From contig CAKQUX010000003.1 in assembly GCA_934277645.1 (NCBI GenBank), positions 62,001 through 126,000 on the forward strand: a stretch of 64,000 bases of DNA, written 5' to 3'. Under the pieces are notes generated by a model. That model was given only the letters and a program-made list of their open reading frames with translations. It did no database searches and was not told the DNA's origin. Of the stretch, positions 34,754 to 43,848 are shown in pieces (the stretch's first letter is position 1; the number at the start of each line of letters is the position of its first letter). Source of the stretch: an uncultured Clostridia bacterium. GTDB taxonomy: Bacteria; Bacillota; Clostridia; Christensenellales; CAG-917. The translations under genes and the position numbers were made by a program.

Positions 34754-35422
34754 TTATTTTTCGGTTTCGTCGTTTACGCTCTCGTCGTTCGTTTTTACGT
34801 CGTCGGAAGTTTCCTTTTCGGCGTTTTGCGTCCTATCGCTTAAATCGCTAAAAACTTTGGCATTGTCGCAATCTTCGGTTTTTGAATTGCTTGGCGGCTC
34901 TTGCGCCCCTGCGTCATTTTTCGATTTTTTCTTTTTACCGAACTTTATAATTAAAGACGGCAAGACTTTTCTCAGTCCTATCGTAAGCGGCAGTCCGATA
35001 GCGTATATGACGATAGCTTGCGAAATTAAAATTGAAAACATATTTATATAATAAAGACTGTCCGAGCCGTTTATAATCCAAATTAAGGGAACGAACAGTG
35101 CGTTTAGCAGAACGGGCGGCAGAGCGGCTACGGCAATTTTTTTTCTTAAAACGTAGGTCAAAACTGCGGCGATAAAAGTCACCGACGTGCCGATTGCCAT
35201 ATCGATAATGCCAAACGGACTAAAAAACATATTTGAAAAGAAACAGCCTACGGTAAGTCCGAAAATCGCTTCGGGCATAATGACGGGAAGCAACGTTAGC
35301 GCTTCCGACAAACGAAATTGAATTGTCCCGAAACTCAGCGACGGAACGGCAATCGACAAAACGAAATAAAATGCCGCAATTATCGCACTTCTGCAAATGA
35401 CGAAAACCTTTTTAGATTTCAT
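34754..35422 (-). CDS. queT: QueT-family ECF transporter S component (queuosine precursor uptake)
   Basis: 222 residues; about 165 form the membrane domain: AIIAAFYFVLSIAVPSLSFGTIQFRLSEALTLLPVIMPEAIFG is the QueT hallmark region (positions about 12-54), with FSNMFFSPFGIIDMAIGTSVTF next. It should import preQ1 or a related deazapurine using a shared ECF module. The last 55 residues are an acidic, Asp/Glu/Ser/Thr-rich tail. Expression is probably controlled by the preQ1 riboswitch at 35428-35464. Confidence 0.9.
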   Translation of the reverse strand: MKSKKVFVICRSAIIAAFYFVLSIAVPSLSFGTIQFRLSEALTLLPVIMPEAIFGLTVGCFFSNMFFSPFGIIDMAIGTSVTFIAAVLTYVLRKKIAVAALPPVLLNALFVPLIWIINGSDSLYYINMFSILISQAIVIYAIGLPLTIGLRKVLPSLIIKFGKKKKSKNDAGAQEPPSNSKTEDCDNAKVFSDLSDRTQNAEKETSDDVKTNDESVNDETEK

Positions 35423-35427
35423 AATTA

Positions 35428-35464
35428 CCTCGGTTTTTTTTATTGATGGGTTGCCGACACCATC
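35428..35464 (-). promoter_or_regulatory. queT: PreQ1-I riboswitch controlling queT translation
   Basis: A 37-nt minus-strand element. P1 pairs nucleotides 1-5 with 16-20 (GAUGG/CCAUC). Loop residues 8-11 (UCGG) pair with 32-35 (CCGA) to form the pseudoknot P2, joined by an A-rich loop. U6, the loop AAC with C15 in the ligand-pairing position, and the G5-C16 pair match the known class I aptamer. The 3' end (GAGG) is the queT Shine-Dalgarno, so ligand binding should hide it. Confidence 0.85.
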
Positions 35465-35514
35465 GAAAGTATGTTATCATAATATATAATTAAACGCAAG
35501 CATTGGAGGGTAAT

Positions 35515-35985
35515 ATGGCAAGTTTTGAAAATATGGAAAAGCCGCTTGAATCGCTTCTTACGACGGGGGGCTTTTTGTGTACGGGCGACAACGTTATGAC
35601 TATCTCGTGGGGTATGGTCGGAGTCCTTTGGAGAAAAAAGGTTTTCCTTGCCGTTGTCAGAAAGTCGAGATATTCTCACGAGCTTATCGAGAAGAACAAG
35701 ACTTTTACGATTTCGATTCCTAAGCAAGGCGAAATGAAAGACGCAATCGGCGTATGCGGAAAAGTGAGCGGCAGAAACGGCTCGAAATGGGAAGAGGCGG
35801 GGCTTAAAAGCGTTAAGGCAAAGAGCGTCGATTCGGTAGTCGTTGACGGCTGTGAAAAATACTTTGAATGCAAGGTAATCACAAAGCTCGATATGGGAAA
35901 CTGCGACCTTTCGCAAATCGGAACGTTCTATGCAGACGGAGATATGCACGATTTTTACTTTGCCGAAATCGTTGAGGAATATTAG
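35515..35985 (+). CDS. Flavin reductase-like FMN-binding protein
   Basis: 156 residues of the FMN-binding split-barrel superfamily: LLTTGGFLCTGDNVMTISWGMVG, then RKSRYSHELIEKNKTFTISIP and GVCGKVSGR. It likely binds FMN, and it may act as a small flavoprotein or reductase. Start at 35515 follows GGAGGG. The stop overlaps the next small gene (TAGTG). Confidence 0.85.
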   Translation: MASFENMEKPLESLLTTGGFLCTGDNVMTISWGMVGVLWRKKVFLAVVRKSRYSHELIEKNKTFTISIPKQGEMKDAIGVCGKVSGRNGSKWEEAGLKSVKAKSVDSVVVDGCEKYFECKVITKLDMGNCDLSQIGTFYADGDMHDFYFAEIVEEY

Positions 35986-36239
35986 TGATAAGGCTTTGGA
36001 TAAAACTTAAAAAGGAAGACAAAATTTTGTCCGACGAAGTTTGTGAAATCGAAACTCTGAGCGAAAAGAGCCTTCACACGGCGTTGGCTCTTTTCGCCGA
36101 AAAGTTCGACGTCACTACTCCCGTAATTTTGTCGCATCATTTAAATTCGCTTAAAGAGTTTAATCGCACGGTTTTTCTTCCGCGCGATTTTGTTTGCGCA
36201 GGCGATTTTACTTGCCTTGAAATAGAACGCATTTTGTAG
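35985..36239 (+). CDS. Small protein of unknown function coupled to the flavoprotein
   Basis: 84 residues from a GTG that overlaps the preceding TAG. GAGGAA in the upstream gene provides a ribosome site. The chain is soluble, with a DVTTPVILSHHLNSLKEFNRTVFLPRDFV segment. No family recognised. Its coupling suggests a partner or accessory of the flavoprotein. Confidence 0.65.
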   Translation: MIRLWIKLKKEDKILSDEVCEIETLSEKSLHTALALFAEKFDVTTPVILSHHLNSLKEFNRTVFLPRDFVCAGDFTCLEIERIL

Positions 36240-36368
36240 TAAACGGCAGATTTATAAAATGCGTTATAAAGTTAAGCGTTTCAATTTGCCTTAAAATCAA
36301 TTTTCTAAAAAATGTATTTTTTCCTTTTTGATTAAAATACTAAGTTTAATCAGGGAGGAATTTTTTTT

Positions 36369-36896
36369 ATGCAAAATACGGGAATCGTAAGAAGAATTGA
36401 CGAACTCGGACGTATCGTTATTCCTAAGGAACTGCGTCGCAGTATGCGTCTTCACGTCGGCGACGAACTTGAAATCGCTATGGACGGCGATTTTATGACA
36501 ATGAAAAAGTATTCCGAAATGGAAGCTATGCGTCATATTTTAGAAGACATTGCCTTGTCGCTCAGAGAATTTACCGAAGCGGAAGTATTTATTTGCGACG
36601 GAAACTTCGTTACTCTTTATGAGGGAAGAGATAAAAAACGCGCCGAAGGACAAATGATAACCGACGAGCTTGTCAAAGTTTTGAGAAACGGTCAATATAA
36701 GCTGAAAGAAGGCGTCGAACGTATTCCGCTTTATGAAGGCGACGAGATGGCATGGCAAAGTCAAGTCATTTCACCGGTTATAAATCAAGGCGACGTCGTG
36801 GGCGGACTTGTTTTGCTTACAAATCACAACGGCACGAGCCTTGTCGGCTACGTCAACTTGTGCGTCAAAATTTTGTCCGGCTTATGCACAAAATAA
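36369..36896 (+). CDS. spoVT: Stage V sporulation protein T (AbrB-type regulator)
   Basis: 175 residues. The N-terminal AbrB swapped-hairpin DNA-binding domain (GIVRRIDELGRIVIPKELRRSM, 5-26) is followed by a GAF-like domain (about 55-175), the SpoVT architecture. It modulates forespore genes in spore formers. The ribosome site is GGGAGGA. It leads the spoVT-spoVB-like-mazG-dusB run; the next start lies within its last codons. Confidence 0.92.
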   Translation: MQNTGIVRRIDELGRIVIPKELRRSMRLHVGDELEIAMDGDFMTMKKYSEMEAMRHILEDIALSLREFTEAEVFICDGNFVTLYEGRDKKRAEGQMITDELVKVLRNGQYKLKEGVERIPLYEGDEMAWQSQVISPVINQGDVVGGLVLLTNHNGTSLVGYVNLCVKILSGLCTK

Positions 36897-38485
36897 AAGA
36901 AAATTTTGCTACGGGGGCTATCGTCCTTGCGGTCGGCGGAATAATCTGCAAGGTGCTTGGAGCGGTATATCGCATACCGCTCACAAATGCGCTCGGCGCA
37001 GAGGGCATCGGACTTTATCAATTAGTTTATGCCGTCTACGCCGTTTTTATAGTGCTTAGCAGCGGCGGCGTCACACCTGCCGTGAGCAGACTTGTCGCCG
37101 AAGATTTAGCAGTGGGATTGTCGGGCAGAAGACACGTCAAAGTCGGTGCAATCGTAAGCGCCGTTACGTCGCTTTTTGCCGCTATAATGCTAATTGTTTT
37201 AAACGGTTATATATCAAGACTTCAAGGCAACGCCGACAGTTCCGTCGGCTATATGATTATTGCGCCGAGCGTGTTTTTTGTCGGCTTGTCAAGCGTTATG
37301 AAAGGCTACTTTCAAGGCAGACTCAATATGTTCCCGACAACGATTTCAAATCTTGTCGAACAAACGGTCAAGCTGGGTTTAGGATTGGGACTAGCATTCT
37401 ATCTTGTGAAGACAAGCGTTTTGTACGCGCTTTACGGAACGCTTCTTGCCGTTACAGTCAGCGAGTTTTTGTCTTGCGCATATCTTGTCGTAAGTTTTTT
37501 AATCGACCGTCGAAAATCCCGAAAACTGTTAAGCGCAAATTCGCTCGGCACGGATGAGAGATATAAAAAGGGCGAACTTAAAAAGTTTTTAACTACGGCT
37601 TTGCCTTTTGCATTTTTGGCGATAGCTTTGCCTTTATCGTCGTTTATCGACAGTTTTATGATTGTCAATCTATTAAAGCGTGGAATGACTGCGCAAATGG
37701 CAACGGCGAATTACGGTGTGTTTTCGGGGCAGGTTACTACGCTTATCAATATGCCGATAATGGTTTTGTTGTCGCTTGCGGTTGCAATAGTGCCGAGCGT
37801 ATCGAAAGGCAGAACAGAGCGTGATTTGGACGGCGTGCTTTTAAAAACAAAACTGTCTATAAAGCTGTGTCTTTTGATAGGCGCACCGATAGCTTTAATG
37901 ATGCTCGTTTTCAGCCGTGAGATAATGGCGATTTTATATCCGCGACTCGATTCCGCAGCTCTCGGTTTAGGTTCGTCGCTTTTGGTGATAATGTCGCCGA
38001 GCATAGTCACTATGTCGCTTGCGGAAGTTTTGGGCGCAATAAACAGCGCACTTGACAAAACCTATTATTCCGCTTTGAGTATGCTTTTCGGCGTTATGAT
38101 AAAGACGCTGATTGTGTTGACGGCAACGGCAAGCGTCGGAATTATGGCGGCGGCAATAGGCAGTCTTGCGTTGTCGATAGTGGCGCTTATAATAAATTCC
38201 GCAATACTCATAAGGCAGACGGGATACAGAAGAGAATCGATAAGGGGCGTAGGACTTATAATGCTCGGTTCGGTTTTTATTGCGTTAATTAGCTTGCTTA
38301 ATAAGATGATTTTCGTTAATATATATTTGCAACTGGCTTTGTCCGTAGTTGTCGGCGGAATGACTTACTTTTTTATGGTCACGGCGCTTGACGTATTCAC
38401 TGTGGACGAAACAAAAAGTTTGCCGATGTCTAAGTTTTTGCTCAAAACGAGAAGCAGGCTGAGATTTTGGGACGGGGAGGCATAA
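36884..38485 (+). CDS. SpoVB/MurJ-like polysaccharide flippase (MATE superfamily)
   Basis: 533 residues with about 14 membrane segments; AGGIICKVLGAVYRIPLTNALGAEGIGLYQL-type N-terminus (positions about 17-46) is the SpoVB/YabM pattern. It probably flips lipid-linked glycan precursors during spore cortex or wall synthesis. The start at 36884 overlaps spoVT by 13 bp and lacks a strong ribosome site, which fits coupling. B. subtilis has the same order spoVT-yabM-yabN. Confidence 0.88.
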   Translation: MHKIKENFATGAIVLAVGGIICKVLGAVYRIPLTNALGAEGIGLYQLVYAVYAVFIVLSSGGVTPAVSRLVAEDLAVGLSGRRHVKVGAIVSAVTSLFAAIMLIVLNGYISRLQGNADSSVGYMIIAPSVFFVGLSSVMKGYFQGRLNMFPTTISNLVEQTVKLGLGLGLAFYLVKTSVLYALYGTLLAVTVSEFLSCAYLVVSFLIDRRKSRKLLSANSLGTDERYKKGELKKFLTTALPFAFLAIALPLSSFIDSFMIVNLLKRGMTAQMATANYGVFSGQVTTLINMPIMVLLSLAVAIVPSVSKGRTERDLDGVLLKTKLSIKLCLLIGAPIALMMLVFSREIMAILYPRLDSAALGLGSSLLVIMSPSIVTMSLAEVLGAINSALDKTYYSALSMLFGVMIKTLIVLTATASVGIMAAAIGSLALSIVALIINSAILIRQTGYRRESIRGVGLIMLGSVFIALISLLNKMIFVNIYLQLALSVVVGGMTYFFMVTALDVFTVDETKSLPMSKFLLKTRSRLRFWDGEA

Positions 38486-38486
38486 T

Positions 38487-39551
38487 ATGTTTAAAATTAT
38501 TGACAAGCACGACGAATTGAAAGACGTTTTGAAGAAATCGCACAATTTTTATCTTGCGAGCGACGTCGAAACTAAAAAGCAATTTTTTGCGGATAAGAGC
38601 GTCGATACGTTGATTTTTACGGACGGCGGAACGGGATTTTTGAAAAACGCTTTGTTTGCTTTCGGAAACGTGACGGTTAAAGTTTTTTCGGACGACGTCA
38701 AAGAAATGCCGATAGGTAGCTTTTCGGGGGGAAAAGCTATCGTTTACATACCGACTTTGCCGCTTGCCGAAAGAAAAAGGTTTGATTTTAACGACCTTAT
38801 CGCGATTATGACAAGACTTCGTGCAGACGACGGTTGCGAATGGGACAAGGCGCAAACGCATAAGAGCATCAGAATAAATCTCATCGAAGAGGCATACGAA
38901 CTTGTTGAAGCGATAGACTTAAACGACAGAGCTATGATGCTCGAAGAAACCGGTGACGTTCTCTTGCAAGCAGTTTTCCACACTCATATAGCGATGGACG
39001 AAAAGCAGTTCGATTACGGAGATATGCTCTTTGAACTATGCAATAAACTCATAACCAGACATACTCATATATTCGGGTCGAATCACGCAAGCAATGCCGA
39101 CGAAGCGTTGAATTTTTGGAACGATGCGAAAAAGAAAGAAAAGAAATACGTTTCGTACACCGACGCAATGGAGCGTGTTCCGAAAAATTTGCCGTCGCTT
39201 ATGTATGCCGAAAAAATTCAAAAACGCGCGAAAAAGTGCGGTTTCGATTTTGCCGACGCAAACGACGCCTTGAACAAAGTCAAGGAAGAACTGAACGAAA
39301 TAATAGATGCCGCTACAAGCGAAGAAGTCACAATGGAATGTGGAGATTTGCTTTTTGCGGTCGTAAACTATTTGCGAATGATCGGAGTCGAACCTGAACT
39401 TACGCTTAAAGCCGCAACGGAAAAATTTATGCGCCGCTTTAAACGAATGGAAGAAATAATGACGGCGGACGGAAAATCCCTCGACGAATTTACGCCTGTT
39501 CAAATGGATGCGGTCTGGAAAAAGGTCAAGGAAGAAGAAAAATGCAAATAG
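38487..39551 (+). CDS. mazG: MazG-family nucleoside triphosphate pyrophosphohydrolase
   Basis: 354 residues. Two MazG repeats: the first with FNDLIAIMTRLRADDGCEWDKAQTH, EEAYELVEAID and EETGDVLLQAVFH, the second with KVKEELNEIIDAA and ECGDLLFAVVNYL. It removes noncanonical NTPs. YabN-type proteins carry an N-terminal tetrapyrrole-methylase domain of about 220 residues. Here only about 95 residues precede MazG, with no methylase motifs; this may be a remnant or another domain. The ribosome site GGGGAGG is strong, and the stop overlaps dusB by 10 bp. Confidence 0.9.
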   Translation: MFKIIDKHDELKDVLKKSHNFYLASDVETKKQFFADKSVDTLIFTDGGTGFLKNALFAFGNVTVKVFSDDVKEMPIGSFSGGKAIVYIPTLPLAERKRFDFNDLIAIMTRLRADDGCEWDKAQTHKSIRINLIEEAYELVEAIDLNDRAMMLEETGDVLLQAVFHTHIAMDEKQFDYGDMLFELCNKLITRHTHIFGSNHASNADEALNFWNDAKKKEKKYVSYTDAMERVPKNLPSLMYAEKIQKRAKKCGFDFADANDALNKVKEELNEIIDAATSEEVTMECGDLLFAVVNYLRMIGVEPELTLKAATEKFMRRFKRMEEIMTADGKSLDEFTPVQMDAVWKKVKEEEKCK

Positions 39552-40459
39552 GGCAAGTCGAACTTAAAAACAATCTTGTCTTTGCTCCTATTGCAGGTTA
39601 CAGCGACGTGGCAATGCGATATCTTGCGAGAAAATACGGCGCAGGACTTACATACACGGAAATGGTGAGTGCAAAAGGCTTATACTACGGCGGAAACACG
39701 AAACTTCTTCTTGCGACGTTAGACGACGAAACGCCGAGCGCCGTTCAACTTTTCGGAAGCGACCCCGAAGTATTTGCAAAAGTCGTAAAGTTTGAAGAAG
39801 TTCAAAAGTTTGACATAATCGATATAAATATGGGTTGTCCCGTAAGAAAAATTGTTTCCAACGGCGACGGAAGCGCGCTTATGGACAATCCGACGCTTGT
39901 GTCGGAAATCGTCGCGGCGGCAAAGGAAAGTAAAAAAGCGGTGACCGTAAAATTCAGAATAGGACATCTGACGGATTCGGTTTTAAATTGCGCCGTTATG
40001 GCTGAAAAAGGCGGAGCCGACGCAATCACCGTTCACGGCAGAAGACAAATAGAGTTTTACAGCGGAGTCGCCGACCATAGCTTTGCGAAAGCGGTTAAGC
40101 AAGCGGTCAAAATTCCCGTTATAGTAAACGGCGATATAAATTCAAAAGAAAGTTATAAAAAGGCTTTGGCGGAAAGCGGCGCGGACGGTGCAATGGTAGC
40201 AAGAGCGGCTGTTGGAAGACCTTTTATCTTCTCCGAAATTTTAGATTTGCCTTTTGAAAAAAACGTTAAAAACGACATTTTGACGCAAATAGAAATTGCG
40301 CGGAACTATTATCCCGAAAAAGTACTTATAGGCATTATGAAAAAACATCTTTGCGCATACGCAAAGACAGCCGAACTGCCTAAAAAGACGAATCTTGTTT
40401 TCACTTCGCTTACCGATTTTGACGATATGATGAAAGCGGTAGACGAATATTTTGTTTAA
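39542..40459 (+). CDS. dusB: tRNA-dihydrouridine synthase
   Basis: 305 residues. FMN-dependent TIM barrel: LVFAPIAGYSDVAMRYLARKYGAGLTYTEM, NMGCPVRKIVSNGDGSALM with the catalytic cysteine, VKFRIG and the late ADGAMVARAAVGRPFIF. It reduces uridines in the tRNA D loop. Firmicute Dus proteins are mostly the DusB class. The C-terminal RNA-binding helical domain is present. Confidence 0.9.
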   Translation: MQIGQVELKNNLVFAPIAGYSDVAMRYLARKYGAGLTYTEMVSAKGLYYGGNTKLLLATLDDETPSAVQLFGSDPEVFAKVVKFEEVQKFDIIDINMGCPVRKIVSNGDGSALMDNPTLVSEIVAAAKESKKAVTVKFRIGHLTDSVLNCAVMAEKGGADAITVHGRRQIEFYSGVADHSFAKAVKQAVKIPVIVNGDINSKESYKKALAESGADGAMVARAAVGRPFIFSEILDLPFEKNVKNDILTQIEIARNYYPEKVLIGIMKKHLCAYAKTAELPKKTNLVFTSLTDFDDMMKAVDEYFV

Positions 40460-40517
40460 GAACAATTTTATAGGGAACGCAAAAATAAAAATTTCATTGA
40501 AAAACGTTATGAATAAT

Positions 40518-40550
40518 AAAAATCTCATAGGAAATTCTATGGGATTTTTT
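40518..40550. terminator. Terminator between dusB and spmB
   Basis: A 13-bp stem starting AAAAATCTCATAG with one wobble and loop GAAATT; T tract on the plus strand, matching A tract for the minus strand. Confidence 0.75.
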
Positions 40551-40560
40551 ATTGCTTTTT

Positions 40561-41067
40561 CTAAATTGCTTTGCATATAAGGCAAGCCGTAATTGCACCT
40601 ATGAAAGTTGAAAAAAGGGCAACGCCGATTGCATAAGTGATTTTTTTTGATTTACATTTAGATAAATACACGGCGGAGATATAAAACACCGTTTCGGTTG
40701 CGCCCGAAATTACGCAAGCGCATCTTGCGACATAGCTGTCCGCTCCGTACGTTTTTATGATTTCTTCAATGAGAGCCAAAGTCCCGTTTCCCGACAGCGG
40801 AGTAAGCAGAATAAGTTCGGTCAGCTCCGACGGAATGCCGAGATAGCCGAGCGGAACGGCAAGTATTTTCGTTATGAAATCACTTAGTCCGCTTTCCTTG
40901 AATAAGGCTATGCAGATAAAAACGGCGGCAACGTAAGGAAACACCGCCTTAATAAGAGCGATGCTTTCGGTTGCTCCGTCTACAAAGCAGTCGTAAATTT
41001 TGACTTTTTTTATTGCTGAGTATAAAATTATCAGTCCGACCAAAGTCGGCAAGACGTATTTTATCAT
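40561..41067 (-). CDS. spmB: Spore maturation protein B
   Basis: 168 residues, four to five membrane segments, with the nucleoside-gate domain: VDGATESIALIKAVFPYVAAVF and LLTPLSGNGTLALIEEIIKTYG, then SGATETVFYISAVYL. Works with SpmA in dehydration of the spore core. It follows spmA by 1 bp. Confidence 0.9.
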   Translation of the reverse strand: MIKYVLPTLVGLIILYSAIKKVKIYDCFVDGATESIALIKAVFPYVAAVFICIALFKESGLSDFITKILAVPLGYLGIPSELTELILLTPLSGNGTLALIEEIIKTYGADSYVARCACVISGATETVFYISAVYLSKCKSKKITYAIGVALFSTFIGAITACLICKAI

Positions 41068-41068
41068 A

Positions 41069-41806
41069 CTATCCTTTATTTACGTTGCCGTTGCTTTCGG
41101 AAGACTTTGCAATGCGTGGTTTCATAGAACTTTTGAGCAGCTTTAATTTGTCTTTCAGCGTCGGCTTTTTTGCCATAGCGGAAGCTAAATTGCTTTTTTT
41201 ATTTGACTTTTCGCTGTTTGATAAAACTTTAAAAGGGCGTTTGCCGTTTGTCTTTTTGCTTTTAGATATAATTTTGCATAGCAAAATGCCGACGCCCGTC
41301 GTTACGAAAGTGGAGATTAGAGTAGGAAGCATAATGTCGGTCGGACTTGCGCTTCCGCCGCTACTTCTCAAAGCGATGACAGTTGCCGGAATAAGCTGAA
41401 TCGACGTTGCGGAAATTACTAGCAGAAGGCTCATATTGTCCGTTATAGTTCCCGAGCCGTCGTCCATAAGTTCCATAGCCTTAATGCCTGCGGGTGTTGC
41501 CGCGCCGCCCATTCCGAGCATATTGGAAGCAAGGTTTATGGAAATATACTTATACGTTTCGTCCTTTTCGCCTTTGAACAGCTTTTTTGTGACTGGGGTT
41601 ATCAGTTTTGTAAGTTTATAGTCGAGTCCCGATTTTTCAAGCATTTTAAGCACGGAAAGCCAAACGCTGTAAATGGCAAGAAGTTTAAGGCATAGCATGA
41701 TAGCATTTGTCGCTCCGCCTATCATGGTTGGAAAAACCGCTTCGGGATTAACAACCGTGAGCGCGACAAGTCCCGAGACCGACAGCAATAAAAAGACTAC
41801 GTTCAT
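41069..41806 (-). CDS. spmA: Spore maturation protein A
   Basis: 245 residues. The gate-domain core is VFPTMIGGATNAIMLCLKLLAIYSVWL, then NLASNMLGMGGAATPAGIKAMELMDDG. A basic, Lys/Ser-rich tail of about 60 residues follows the last membrane helix (roughly 185-245), longer than usual SpmA. Partner of SpmB. Both genes read away from metG. Confidence 0.9.
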   Translation of the reverse strand: MNVVFLLLSVSGLVALTVVNPEAVFPTMIGGATNAIMLCLKLLAIYSVWLSVLKMLEKSGLDYKLTKLITPVTKKLFKGEKDETYKYISINLASNMLGMGGAATPAGIKAMELMDDGSGTITDNMSLLLVISATSIQLIPATVIALRSSGGSASPTDIMLPTLISTFVTTGVGILLCKIISKSKKTNGKRPFKVLSNSEKSNKKSNLASAMAKKPTLKDKLKLLKSSMKPRIAKSSESNGNVNKG

Positions 41807-41819
41807 AGTTTATATTTAT

Positions 41820-41848
41820 TTTACAAGTCGGGTTTTTAGTAGTATAAT
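41820..41848 (+). promoter_or_regulatory. Promoter for metG
   Basis: TTTACA-N17-TATAAT, about 38 bp before the metG ATG. The short leader leaves no room for a T-box. Confidence 0.75.
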
Positions 41849-41886
41849 ATTTAAAAATAAAGATATGATTAAGTTTTGAGGCTGAA

Positions 41887-43848
41887 ATGAGCAAAGAAGA
41901 CAAATTTTACATTACAACGCCGATTTATTATCCGAGCGGCAAGTGGCATATCGGAACTTGTTATACAACGGTTATTTGCGACGCAATCGCAAGGTACAAA
42001 CGTATGCAAAACAAGGACGTTTTCTATCTTACGGGAACGGACGAACACGGTCAAAAAATCGAAACTGCCGCAAAGGAACACGGCATTACCCCGAAAGAAT
42101 GGGTAGACAAACAAGTAGATTCTTTGAAAAAACTTTGGGAGATTTACGATATTTCTTACAATCGCTTTATCAGAACGACGGACGCCGACCACGAAAAATT
42201 GGCTAGTAAAATATTCGACAAGCTCTATGAAAAGGGTGACATTTATAAGAGCGAATATGAAGGTTGGTATTGCGTTCCGTGCGAGTCGTTCTGGACGAAG
42301 TCGCAACTTGTGGACGGAAAATGCCCCGATTGCGGAAGAGAAGTAACGCTTACAAAGGAATCGAGCTATTTCTTTAAACTTTCGAAATATCAAGATAAAA
42401 TTTTAAAACTCTTTGAAGAACATCCGGAATTCTTAGAGCCTAAGAGCCGTCAAAACGAAATGATAAACAATTTCTTAAAGCCGGGACTTAAAGACCTTGC
42501 CGTTTCGCGTACGTCCTTTAAGTGGGGCATTCCAGTTTCGTTTGATAAAGATCACGTCATTTATGTTTGGATTGACGCTCTTACGAACTATATTACGGCT
42601 CTCGGCTACGGCAGCGATGACGACAGCTTGTTTAAAAAATATTGGCCTGCCGACATTCATATGATGGCAAAAGAAATCGTAAGATTCCATTCTATCATTT
42701 GGCCTGCAATTTTGATGGCGCTCGATATCGAGCTTCCTAAAAAAGTTTACGGTCACGGCTGGTTGCTTTTCGACGGCGGCAAAATGTCGAAATCGACGGG
42801 AAACGTCGTTGACCCGTTCTTGCTTGCCGATAAATTCGGAGCGGACGCAATCAGATATTATCTTCTCCGCGACGTGCCGTTCGGTCAAGACGGAATTTAC
42901 ACAAACGAACTTTTGCTTAAAAGAATAAACAGCGACCTTGTAAATACGCTCGGAAATCTCGTTAAGCGTACAAGCGCAATGATAGAGCAATATTTCGGCG
43001 GCGTCATTCCTGCGCCTTGCAAAAAAGAAGCGGTTGACGACGAGCTTATAAAGACGTTTGTCGATTTGCCTAAGCAGGTAGAAGCGGAAATGGATAAGTA
43101 TGACACGTCGAAAGCTCTTAACGCAATTTTCGACGCGCTTAGCAGAGCAAATAAGTATATCGACGAAACAACGCCTTGGGTGCTGAATAAAGAAGGCAAC
43201 GTCGACAGACTTAAAACTGTTATGTATAATCTTTCGGAAGCAATCAGATTTGCAACCGTATTGCTCACTCCGTTCCTTACGAAAACGCCTGACAAGATTT
43301 ACGCTTCCTTCCCGTTTGACGAAAAGCTCAGAGAGCTTGACAGCCTGAAAGAATTCGGAGCTAAAATCGACGGCGTAAAAGTCGAACAAAAAGACGCTAT
43401 TTTTAACAGAATAGACATTCCGAAGACTCTTAAAGAGATGGAGGAAATTGCGGCAAAAACCAAAAAGGTAGCCGCCGCTAAAAAAGAAGAAAAGAAAGAA
43501 AATATTGAGGGTGTTATGGACATTTCACAAATCGCAATCGACGATTTTGCAAAAGTCGATTTAAGAGTAGGTCAGATTCTTACCGCAGAAAAAGTCGAAG
43601 GCGCAGATAAACTTTTGAAGTTCAGCGTCAAGGTCGGCGAAGAAGAGAGAACTATCGTCAGCGGAATAGCAAAGCATTATACGCCTGACGAACTTGTCGG
43701 CAAAGAAGTCATTGTCGTAGCAAATCTTAAACCTGCAAAGCTTCGCGGAATTATGAGCGAAGGTATGCTCCTTTGCGCAGTCGATGGCGACAAAGTCGTT
43801 TTGATTACGCCTATGGTCAACGTAAACAGCGGTTCAAAAGTATGTTAA
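41887..43848 (+). CDS. metG: Methionyl-tRNA synthetase
   Basis: 653 residues. Class I signatures: HIGT (WHIGTCYTT), the four-cysteine zinc knuckle CVPCESFWTKSQLVDGKCPDC and KMSKSTGN. The C-terminal 110 residues are a Trbp111-type tRNA-binding domain (VDLRVGQILTAEKVEGADKLL). Full-length and intact. First gene of the metG-tatD-ksgA cluster; its last codons overlap the tatD start. Confidence 0.96.
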   Translation: MSKEDKFYITTPIYYPSGKWHIGTCYTTVICDAIARYKRMQNKDVFYLTGTDEHGQKIETAAKEHGITPKEWVDKQVDSLKKLWEIYDISYNRFIRTTDADHEKLASKIFDKLYEKGDIYKSEYEGWYCVPCESFWTKSQLVDGKCPDCGREVTLTKESSYFFKLSKYQDKILKLFEEHPEFLEPKSRQNEMINNFLKPGLKDLAVSRTSFKWGIPVSFDKDHVIYVWIDALTNYITALGYGSDDDSLFKKYWPADIHMMAKEIVRFHSIIWPAILMALDIELPKKVYGHGWLLFDGGKMSKSTGNVVDPFLLADKFGADAIRYYLLRDVPFGQDGIYTNELLLKRINSDLVNTLGNLVKRTSAMIEQYFGGVIPAPCKKEAVDDELIKTFVDLPKQVEAEMDKYDTSKALNAIFDALSRANKYIDETTPWVLNKEGNVDRLKTVMYNLSEAIRFATVLLTPFLTKTPDKIYASFPFDEKLRELDSLKEFGAKIDGVKVEQKDAIFNRIDIPKTLKEMEEIAAKTKKVAAAKKEEKKENIEGVMDISQIAIDDFAKVDLRVGQILTAEKVEGADKLLKFSVKVGEEERTIVSGIAKHYTPDELVGKEVIVVANLKPAKLRGIMSEGMLLCAVDGDKVVLITPMVNVNSGSKVC

